8,884 bases of DNA from Bacteroidota bacterium (GTDB taxonomy: Bacteria > Bacteroidota > Bacteroidia > AKYH767-A > CANKSK01), in the NCBI GenBank assembly GCA_947485425.1, contig CANKSK010000031.1:1-8884 (forward strand), written 5' to 3'. Position 1 is the first letter of the stretch. Every line of letters starts with the position of its first letter. The translations under genes were made by a program, and so were the position numbers. The notes under the pieces were generated by a model. The model saw only the letters and a list, made by a program, of their open reading frames with translations. It did not search any database and was not told where the DNA came from. Below, piece by piece: positions 1 through 5,157 of the stretch.

Positions 1-289
1 GCTTTACTTTGACATTGTCGGCATTTTCAAAGAATGTGTTTTTGATATAGTCTGGCGGTGCTACGCTAAAACCAATTGCTCCAACTTGCCAATTACCAAA
101 TTCAAGCCCTAGGCTTCCCCCACCACCGCTTGAAAGGAATAAAAATGGATACGCGTCAACGCTTAACTGAATAGGCGCTGGGTCTTTACCCATGCCTAAA
201 ATATGGCTCTGAAAGAAACTTGTTTTGTCTTGTGCAAATAGACTTGTTGTTATAAAAACAACTGCTAAGATTAAAATGGACTTTTTCAT
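1..289 (-). CDS. Secreted or outer-membrane protein of unknown function, N-terminal part
   Basis: This reading frame stays open for 96 codons from the ATG at 289-287 to the left edge, so the C-terminus is missing. The first 20 residues form a clear Sec signal peptide: a basic start (MKKS), a hydrophobic core (ILILAVVFITTSLF) and an A-Q end, the usual Bacteroidota cleavage context, followed by DKTSFF. There is no lipobox cysteine. The mature part alternates short hydrophobic and polar stretches and has glycine-rich turns (four glycines near residue 55, then LGLEFGNWQVGAIGF), which resembles the start of an outer-membrane beta-barrel; that reading is inference. I do not recognise the family. 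It lies 70 bases downstream of a Crp/Fnr-type regulator gene on the same strand and could be cotranscribed with it or controlled by it. An inverted repeat covers its start codon. Confidence 0.75.
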   Translation of the reverse strand, partial: MKKSILILAVVFITTSLFAQDKTSFFQSHILGMGKDPAPIQLSVDAYPFLFLSSGGGGSLGLEFGNWQVGAIGFSVAPPDYIKNTFFENADNVKVK

Positions 290-321
290 TGTGCTAATTG
301 TTTAAATTATTTATAGCACAA
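289..321 (-). promoter_or_regulatory. Perfect 8-bp inverted repeat at the start codon of the secreted-protein gene
   Basis: The arms TTGTGCTA and TAGCACAA (plus-strand positions 289-296 and 314-321) are perfectly complementary and are separated by 17 AT-rich bases. In the minus-strand transcript the second arm ends with the A of the AUG, so a hairpin would cover the translation initiation region. As DNA it could instead be an operator. The arm spacing does not fit the classical E. coli CRP site (TGTGA-N6-TCACA). Confidence 0.5.
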
Positions 322-359
322 AGTTCAGCCTAGGAGAGTCTATTTTTTGTTGACTATTG

Positions 360-932
360 TTAAGATTTTCGTCTGGCTCTAATTCGGCTTAAACTTTCAG
401 GGCTTATGCCTAAAAGATTTGCCAAATAACGCTGTGGCACTTCTTGAAATAAGTCAGGTCTTTGCTTAATCAATTTTTCAACTCTTTCTTCTGGCTTTTC
501 AGATGATAATGACATCGCTATGTCTATGGTTCGCTGTGCCACCTGCTCCGCCATTATTCGCCCAAAAGATTCTATATTCCTATTTTCTACATAGAGCCTA
601 AATAAGTGGCTTCTTTTAATTACAAATAGTTCAGCATCTTTAAGAATTTGAAAATAATAATTTGTAGATATATCTTGTGTGAGACTTTTGAAATCCGTTA
701 TAAAATTGTTATGTAAAGTAATATCACATGTTATTTCATTGCCATCTTTTATGTGATAGTGCCTGATAACTCCTGAATTCAAAAAAGCGACAAAATCACA
801 AACCATACCTTCTTTTAGCAAGAATTCCTTTCTTTTGAGCTTCATTGGACTGAAATTTAATTTAATAGCTTCTTGGTCCGACTCCGTAAGTTGAATAAAT
901 TTTGAACAATAATTTAATAAGTTGTCAATCAT
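360..932 (-). CDS. Crp/Fnr-family transcriptional regulator
   Basis: This 190-residue protein has the Crp/Fnr layout: an N-terminal cyclic-nucleotide-binding-like beta-roll (about residues 25-110), a long dimerisation helix (about 115-140) and a C-terminal winged helix-turn-helix. The recognition region reads VPQRYLANLLGISPESLSRIR (residues 165-185, split here only by position), typical of the short Bacteroidota members. The phosphate-binding GE...RSA motif of cAMP-binding CRP is absent from the beta-roll, so cAMP is unlikely to be the ligand. The three cysteines (9, 45, 69) do not form an Fnr-type iron-sulfur cluster motif. Its signal is unknown. The ATG at 930-932 is the natural start and no Shine-Dalgarno sequence precedes it. 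It may regulate itself and the secreted-protein gene downstream, since an inverted repeat precedes each; this is inference. Base composition is AT-rich compared with hutU. Confidence 0.9.
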   Translation of the reverse strand: MIDNLLNYCSKFIQLTESDQEAIKLNFSPMKLKRKEFLLKEGMVCDFVAFLNSGVIRHYHIKDGNEITCDITLHNNFITDFKSLTQDISTNYYFQILKDAELFVIKRSHLFRLYVENRNIESFGRIMAEQVAQRTIDIAMSLSSEKPEERVEKLIKQRPDLFQEVPQRYLANLLGISPESLSRIRARRKS

Positions 933-963
933 TCTTTATCGTATACGTTTGTTGTCTTTTAGG

Positions 964-1001
964 ATTGCATCTAAAAATATAGTTTAAAAGCAAGATGCAA
1001 T
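964..1001. repeat. Perfect 9-bp inverted repeat bracketing the regulator promoter
   Basis: ATTGCATCT (964-972) and AGATGCAAT (993-1001) are exact reverse complements separated by 20 bases. One arm overlaps the predicted -33 TTG and the other lies near the predicted transcription start, with the -7 element between them. This suits an operator for autoregulation. On the plus strand the second arm runs into five Ts, but no plus-strand gene lies upstream, so a terminator role is less likely. Confidence 0.5.
974..1000 (-). promoter_or_regulatory. Candidate promoter of the Crp/Fnr regulator gene
   Basis: Read on the minus strand, a TTG (1000-998) is followed after 16 bases by TATATTTT (981-974), close to the Bacteroidota -33 TTG / -7 TAnnTTTG arrangement. 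It implies a leader of roughly 35 bases before the ATG at 932. The last base of the -7 element differs from consensus (T for G). Confidence 0.4.
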
Positions 1002-1079
1002 TTTTGATTTGCAAGTATAGGTTTCAAGTGCATGCGTATGCTGGCTAGCAGGATTCTTTTATTTTAATAGAATGTAAAT

Positions 1080-1128
1080 TTTGCTCTCAAGCATAGCTAT
1101 TCAAAACCGCTTCTATATCAAGAGCAAA
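1080..1128 (-). terminator. Candidate hairpin terminator after the lipoprotein gene
   Basis: TTTGCTCT (1080-1087) and AGAGCAAA (1121-1128) are perfect complements; an inner AAGC/GCTT pairing can lengthen the stem. On the minus strand the structure begins about 30 bases after the lipoprotein stop codon and is followed by an AT-rich stretch but no clean U-run. It is a reasonable transcript end for hutU plus the lipoprotein gene. Confidence 0.35.
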
Positions 1129-1157
1129 CAGAATGATCGAAAGATTAAAGCCAATAC

Positions 1158-1589
1158 CTATTTCGTGTAGATGGCTGCATAGGCATCAGTGGTGCCATTG
1201 GGGTCGTATACGGTGTAGGTGAAGTTGATTTTGGTGTCTGCCGCAATGCTTCCGGATCCGCTGATTTGGTCGCCAAGTATATCCTGGCTGGGTATGCTGA
1301 TGCTGCTGCCGCTCAGGCTTGATTTTACATAATAGGCCGTGCTGCCTCCGATGTTGTTGAAGTTGCTTAAAATTAAATCGCTGCTGTTGGCGGCCGCTTT
1401 TGAAATGCTAACCGTAAAGACATTCTTTTTATTGGTTTTGGTATTGGTTTCTGAACATGTCCAGGAGCCCGTATATTTGTCTCTGCTATCGGCAGGCGTT
1501 GCCGGATCGAGTGTGTCTTTTTGACACGCATTGATAAAAATACCCATTGCTATCAAAAGCACGGCTGAAATTTTATAAGTAGTTTTCAT
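1158..1589 (-). CDS. Small lipoprotein of unknown function
   Basis: From the ATG at 1589 this encodes 143 residues with a type II signal peptide: MKTTYKIS, then a hydrophobic stretch, then the lipobox I-N-A-C with the lipidated cysteine at residue 22. An in-frame ATG at 1610 would add seven residues (MQINSSP); I prefer 1589 because the basic n-region then begins the protein. The residues after the cysteine are Q-K-D, resembling the Bacteroidota lipoprotein export signal that sends lipoproteins to the cell surface, so surface exposure is plausible. The mature part starts with YTGSWTCSE and continues as short beta-prone segments rich in Ser, Thr and Asn. This resembles the many small lipocalin-like Bacteroidota lipoproteins, but no family can be named with confidence. 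The gene begins 23 bases (or 2 with the longer start) after the hutU stop and is probably cotranscribed with it. Confidence 0.8.
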   Translation of the reverse strand: MKTTYKISAVLLIAMGIFINACQKDTLDPATPADSRDKYTGSWTCSETNTKTNKKNVFTVSISKAAANSSDLILSNFNNIGGSTAYYVKSSLSGSSISIPSQDILGDQISGSGSIAADTKINFTYTVYDPNGTTDAYAAIYTK

Positions 1590-1612
1590 GGGGGAAGAAT
1601 TGATTTGCATTT

Positions 1613-3295
1613 TTATTTGTTTATTTTGTTTAATCTCATTTGCAGGTCGAGGCGGTGCTTTCTGGCTGTGTCTTTTGCGATGTCGTAACCGGCATCTGCA
1701 TGCCTGATGACACCCATGGCCGGGTCGTTGTGCAATACGCGGCGCAGTCGTCTCTCTGCATCAATCGTGCCATCGGCAACAATGACCATGCCTGCGTGTA
1801 TAGAATATCCGATGCCTACCCCGCCGCCATGGTGCAGCGATACCCAAGAGGCGCCTCCTGCAGTATTGATCAGGGCATTTAACACCGGCCAGTCGGCAAT
1901 GGCATCGGAGCCATCGAGCATGCTTTCTGTTTCTCGGTTTGGAGAGGCTACCGAGCCTGTATCCAGGTGGTCTCTGCCAATTGCGATGGGTGCCTTTACA
2001 TTACCTTCTTTCACCAATTGATTAAAGGCCAGTCCTGCTCTTTCTCTTTCTCCTTGTCCCAGCCAGCAGATTCTTGCGGGTAGTCCCTGAAAGGCAATTT
2101 TCTCCTGGGCAAGGGTAATCCACCTTTTTAGCCCTTTGTTTTCAGGAAACAATTCAAGGATGGTTTTATCTGTTTCGTAGATGTCGTTAGGGTCTCCCGA
2201 TAGTGCCGCCCAGCGGAAAGGGCCTCTGCCCTCACAGAACTGAGGCCTGATGTATTCGGGCACAAAGCCCGGAAAGTCGAAAGCATTTTTCACGCCTCTG
2301 CTGAGGGCTTGTCCGCGTAGGTTGTTGCCATAGTCAAAGGTGATGGCCCCATTTTTTTGTAGCTGCAACATCTGTTGCACATGCTTGGCCATGCTGTCGA
2401 GAGAATGCTCGATATATTGTTTGGGATTTTTTTCGCGCAGCACTTTTCCTTCTTCTACGCTCATGCCTTGCGGCAGATAGCCCACCAGTGCATCATGGGC
2501 AGAGGTTTGATCGGTAAGTACATCGGGTGTGATGCCTCTATCGATAAGGGTTTGTAATAGATCGATAATGTTGCAAACGATGCCAATAGAAAGGGCCTGT
2601 TTGTTTTCTTTTGCCTGCAGTGCCAGCGCAATGCCTTCATCAATGCTATGCGTCATGATGTCGATATAGCGGGTGTCAAGGCGTTTTTGTATTCTCCACT
2701 CTTCCACTTCTGCTGCCAGGCAGATGCCTTCATTCATAGTGATGGCAAGGGGTTGAGCGCCACCCATGCCGCCCAGTCCGCCGGTAACACAGATTTTGCC
2801 GGCAAGGCTGCCCGTAAAATGTTTTCTAGAAAGCTCAGCAAAAGTTTCATAGGTGCCCTGCACAATGCCTTGAGAGCCTATGTATATCCATGATCCGGCA
2901 GTCATCTGTCCATACATGGTGAGGCCTTTTTTTTCCAGTTCTCTGAAGTTTTCCCATGTAGCCCAATGGGGTACCAACATGGAATTGGAGATGAGCACCC
3001 TAGGTGCATCGGCATGAGTAGGCAAGATGCCTACGGCCTTTCCCGATTGGATGAGCAAGGTTTCGTCATTTTCCAAGTCGCGTAAGGCTTTTACGATGAG
3101 GTGAAAAGCCTCCGGATTGCGTGCGGCCTTTCCCGTACCCCCATATACGATGAGGTCTTCAGGACGTTCTGCCACTTCAGGGTCGAGGTTGTTGTGTAGC
3201 ATGCGAAGCGCTGCTTCCTGCAACCAGCCTTTACAGCTGATGTGGGTTCCCGTAGGGGTTTTGAGGGTAGAGATATCGAGCTTATTCATGTACAT
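1613..3295 (-). CDS. hutU: Urocanate hydratase (urocanase)
   Basis: This enzyme converts urocanate to 4-imidazolone-5-propionate using tightly bound NAD+, the second step of histidine degradation in the cytoplasm. The 560-residue length fits the family. Counting from the ATG at 3295, the known NAD+-contact positions are in the same register as Pseudomonas urocanase: GG at 52-53 in [11 protein letters not shown]130 in [12 protein letters not shown] at 176-178, E196, R201, QTSAH at 263-267, Y322 and G492. The active-site cysteine is C410 within [10 protein letters not shown]. The [16 protein letters not shown] block is also intact. This agreement supports the 3295 start over the TTG at 3298 or the ATG at 3289. 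One departure is CNIID (about 241-245), where most urocanases I recall have GNAAD. No hutH, hutI or hutG is visible next to it. A lipoprotein gene follows closely and tag diverges upstream. Confidence 0.97.
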   Translation of the reverse strand: MYMNKLDISTLKTPTGTHISCKGWLQEAALRMLHNNLDPEVAERPEDLIVYGGTGKAARNPEAFHLIVKALRDLENDETLLIQSGKAVGILPTHADAPRVLISNSMLVPHWATWENFRELEKKGLTMYGQMTAGSWIYIGSQGIVQGTYETFAELSRKHFTGSLAGKICVTGGLGGMGGAQPLAITMNEGICLAAEVEEWRIQKRLDTRYIDIMTHSIDEGIALALQAKENKQALSIGIVCNIIDLLQTLIDRGITPDVLTDQTSAHDALVGYLPQGMSVEEGKVLREKNPKQYIEHSLDSMAKHVQQMLQLQKNGAITFDYGNNLRGQALSRGVKNAFDFPGFVPEYIRPQFCEGRGPFRWAALSGDPNDIYETDKTILELFPENKGLKRWITLAQEKIAFQGLPARICWLGQGERERAGLAFNQLVKEGNVKAPIAIGRDHLDTGSVASPNRETESMLDGSDAIADWPVLNALINTAGGASWVSLHHGGGVGIGYSIHAGMVIVADGTIDAERRLRRVLHNDPAMGVIRHADAGYDIAKDTARKHRLDLQMRLNKINK

Positions 3296-3411
3296 CAAAA
3301 ATAAGTAAATATTTTTTGTGTTTACATCCGAAAGATAATTTTTCGCCTCAAGAATTTAAAACTATATTTAGCCATTGAAAAGATATGGGTTGCCATTCGT
3401 AAATTCATGAC
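3296..3411. promoter_or_regulatory. Divergent promoter region between hutU and tag
   Basis: These 116 bases must hold the promoters of both genes. For tag, TTTCG (3341-3345) followed after 17 bases by TATATTTA (3363-3370) is an imperfect match to TTTG / TAnnTTTG and would leave a leader of about 35 bases. For hutU, TATCTTTC on the minus strand (3337-3330) resembles a -7 element but has no convincing -33 partner. Neither gene has a Shine-Dalgarno sequence. Confidence 0.3.
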
Positions 3412-3990
3412 ATGGAAAAGAAAAGATGCAATTGGTGCCTTTCATCAGAAAAGATGATACATTATCACGATCAGGAATGGGGTGTGCCGGTGCATTCAGA
3501 TATAAAACTATTTGAATTCTTGGTTTTGGATACCTTTCAGGCGGGCTTGAGCTGGTCAACGGTATTGAACAAAAGAGAAAATTTCAGCAAAGCCTTTGCC
3601 GCATTTGATGCCGAAAAGATTTCGCGATTTACGGATGCCAAACTAGAAAAAGTCCTTTTGGATCCCGGCATTATACGCAACCGCTTGAAAGTTTTTGGAA
3701 CAAGGAGCAATGCCATGGCTTATTTAAAAATCCAGGAAGAAGTAGGTAGTTTTGATGCCTTTATCTGGCAGTTTACCGATGGCAAGCCGTTGCTGAATGC
3801 AAGAAAGAACATGAAGGAAATGCCCGCAAGCACCCTACAGTCTGATGCGATGAGCAAGGAATTGAAGAGACGGGGTTTTACCTTTGTGGGTACCACCATT
3901 TGCTACGCCTTTATGCAGGCCGCCGGTATGGTGAATGATCACCTAACAGATTGTTTTAGATATGATGAACTTACACAAATGACGTACTGA
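3412..3990 (+). CDS. tag: DNA-3-methyladenine glycosylase I
   Basis: Tag removes 3-methyladenine from alkylated DNA, starting base-excision repair in the cytoplasm. The 192 residues align along their whole length with E. coli Tag. The zinc-binding residues that tie the two ends together are all present: C6, H19 in YHDQEWGVP, H177 and C181 in NDHLTDC. The helix-hairpin region and the blocks QAGLSW (43-48), KREN, D-GIIRNR and RRGFTFVGTTICYAFMQA are conserved. The base-pocket tyrosine (Y18) and tryptophan (W48) are kept, while the glutamate equivalent to E. coli E38 is aspartate (D40). The ATG at 3412 fits the family N-terminus. Its stop codon overlaps the start of the following hydrolase gene (TGATG), so the two are probably one operon with coupled translation. 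It diverges from hutU. Confidence 0.97.
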   Translation: MEKKRCNWCLSSEKMIHYHDQEWGVPVHSDIKLFEFLVLDTFQAGLSWSTVLNKRENFSKAFAAFDAEKISRFTDAKLEKVLLDPGIIRNRLKVFGTRSNAMAYLKIQEEVGSFDAFIWQFTDGKPLLNARKNMKEMPASTLQSDAMSKELKRRGFTFVGTTICYAFMQAAGMVNDHLTDCFRYDELTQMTY

Positions 3991-4979
3991 TGAAAAAACA
4001 AAAAATGATGAAAAAAATGATTTCTAAAAAAGCAATTGGATTCTTTTGTTTACTGCTCGTTTTGTCGGCGAAGCTTTATTCACAAGCCCTTCCGAGTAGT
4101 TTAACGGATGGTAAATACTATACCGTAAACGGAAAAAAATTATGGGTGGTGAGTTTCGGAAAAGGGGATCCCTTGTTTTTTGTTGCCGGTGGTCCGGGAG
4201 GGGCGCATCTGGGTTTGCGCAGTTTCGATTCCTTGTCAACGACCAATACCCTGGTTTATTTTGATGGCTATGGCAGGGGGAAGTCGGATACCGCTCAACA
4301 GCTGTCAGCCTATTCTTTGTCGGGCGACATCGAAGATGTAGAGGGCTTGCGCAAGGCGATGGGCTTTGGGCAGATCAACATCCTCGGGCATTCCTATGGC
4401 GGTCTTGTGGCCCAGGGGTATGCCCTTAAATATCCTGCAAATGTGAAGCACCTGATAGTCGCCAATTCCTTTCATAGCTTTGTGATGTGGCAGGAAAATG
4501 ATGACAATTCAAATCATGAAATCAAGACCAATTATCCCGAAGTTTGGGATTCATTGATGTTGATACGCAATGCCGGGGCCATCTCGAGTGATCGGCAGCA
4601 TCAGGATATCTATGGTAAGGTTCCCTATGGGTTTTTATATGCCTATAATCCGGATCGTTTTTTGAAACGCGGCAGTGTAAAATATCCCAATGCCTTTAAT
4701 GCCGCCTTGTATTATCAGATGGTAGGTCAGGATGGTGATTTTATTGTGGGCAGTGATATTGGGAATTTTGATTTCAGAAAGGAGCTGCGAAATCTAAAGA
4801 TGCCGATACTGATCATTGCCGGGAGGTATGACAGGGTTTCGGTGCCTTGGATGGCGGTGAAATACAAGGACTATTGTCCGCAGGGGAAATTTGTGATGTT
4901 TGAAAGGAGTGGTCACAATCCGCAGGTAGAAGAGCCGGCAAAGGAGTTTCAGTTGATTCGGGAGTTTTTGGGGAATTAG
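3990..4979 (+). CDS. Exported alpha/beta hydrolase, proline iminopeptidase-like (S33 family)
   Basis: The 329-residue product starts with a signal peptide: lysine-rich n-region, hydrophobic IGFFCLLLVLSAKLY, and likely cleavage after S-Q (residue 32), so it should act in the periplasm or outside. The alpha/beta-hydrolase elements follow in order: oxyanion-hole GGPGG (67-71), FDGYGRGKSD (91-100), nucleophile elbow GHSYGG with S135, acid D281 in AGRYDR, and catalytic H309 in RSGHNPQ. The GGPGG block and DIEDVEGLRKAMG point to the prolyl aminopeptidase-like branch (MEROPS S33), though the His that usually precedes GGPG is Ala here. Peptidase or esterase activity cannot be told apart from sequence. 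Four in-frame ATGs (3990, 4005, 4008, 4017) could start the signal peptide; 3990 overlaps the tag stop and is preferred for coupling. A compact hairpin follows directly after the stop. Confidence 0.88.
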   Translation: MKKQKMMKKMISKKAIGFFCLLLVLSAKLYSQALPSSLTDGKYYTVNGKKLWVVSFGKGDPLFFVAGGPGGAHLGLRSFDSLSTTNTLVYFDGYGRGKSDTAQQLSAYSLSGDIEDVEGLRKAMGFGQINILGHSYGGLVAQGYALKYPANVKHLIVANSFHSFVMWQENDDNSNHEIKTNYPEVWDSLMLIRNAGAISSDRQHQDIYGKVPYGFLYAYNPDRFLKRGSVKYPNAFNAALYYQMVGQDGDFIVGSDIGNFDFRKELRNLKMPILIIAGRYDRVSVPWMAVKYKDYCPQGKFVMFERSGHNPQVEEPAKEFQLIREFLGN

Positions 4980-4980
4980 A

Positions 4981-4997
4981 TGTATAGCGGGTATACA
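4981..4997 (+). terminator. Short hairpin directly after the hydrolase stop codon
   Basis: TGTATA (4981-4986) and TATACA (4992-4997) form a perfect 6-bp stem with a 5-base loop (GCGGG), starting one base after the TAG. There is no U-run, so it is a weak terminator at best; it may protect the mRNA 3' end. Confidence 0.3.
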
Positions 4998-5034
4998 GGT
5001 TCTTCGAAGGGAGCGGTTGGTCTTCTTCTTGCTT

Positions 5035-5057
5035 TTAATGTAGTGTTTTGTTTACAT
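5035..5057. repeat. Intergenic direct repeat, copy 1
   Basis: This element of about 23 bases recurs 51 bases further on (5086-5108) with one mismatch (G at 5045 versus A at 5096). Both copies lie in the gap between the convergent hydrolase and smc genes. It begins TTAATGTAGT and ends TTTGTTTACAT. Confidence 0.7.
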
Positions 5058-5068
5058 AAATAAACAAA
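5047..5068. terminator. AT-rich hairpin in the convergent gap (first)
   Basis: TTTGTTTA (5047-5054) and TAAACAAA (5061-5068) form a perfect 8-bp stem with a 6-base loop. In plus-strand RNA, G-U and further pairs can extend the stem to about 5042-5073. It is symmetric and so could stop transcription arriving from either convergent gene. Confidence 0.45.
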
Positions 5069-5085
5069 GTGCTTTCTGCTGCTTC

Positions 5086-5108
5086 TTAATGTAGTATTTT
5101 GTTTACAT
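5086..5108. repeat. Intergenic direct repeat, copy 2
   Basis: Second copy of the element at 5035-5057, offset by 51 bases. Unlike copy 1 it extends into a perfect hairpin (5086-5111), because the bases after TACAT read TAA and complete the arm. Confidence 0.7.
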
Positions 5109-5111
5109 TAA
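5086..5111. terminator. AT-rich hairpin in the convergent gap (second)
   Basis: TTAATGTA (5086-5093) and TACATTAA (5104-5111) are perfect complements with a 10-base loop. It ends 46 bases before the smc stop codon, so with the preceding hairpin it is a candidate bidirectional terminator, though it lacks GC pairs and a U-run. Confidence 0.4.
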
Positions 5112-5157
5112 TGATTGGGATGCTGCGAAAATGAAAGGGTGGTGAAGGTTTTTGGGC

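Noticed and set aside
290..359. Classical CRP operator (TGTGA-N6-TCACA) before the secreted-protein gene
   Set aside because: The TGTGCTA/TAGCACA arms are 17 bases apart and lack the TGTGA core, so they do not match the E. coli consensus.
1707..2021. Open frame of 104 codons on the plus strand opposite hutU
   Set aside because: It lies entirely antisense to a strongly conserved enzyme gene, has no recognisable domain or start signal, and its composition reflects the opposite-strand codons.
3296..3298. TTG as start codon of hutU
   Set aside because: The ATG at 3295 puts NAD+-contact and active-site residues exactly in the family register (C410, Q130, G492), and no signal favours the TTG one codon earlier.
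3296..3303. TATTTTTG on the minus strand as a -7 promoter element for hutU
   Set aside because: It fits TAnnTTTG but directly abuts the start codon, leaving no leader, and no -33 partner is visible.
3320..3327. GTTTACAT upstream of tag, shared with both copies of the intergenic repeat near 5050 and 5101
   Set aside because: An 8-base AT-rich match is easily due to chance, and the flanking bases do not extend the similarity.
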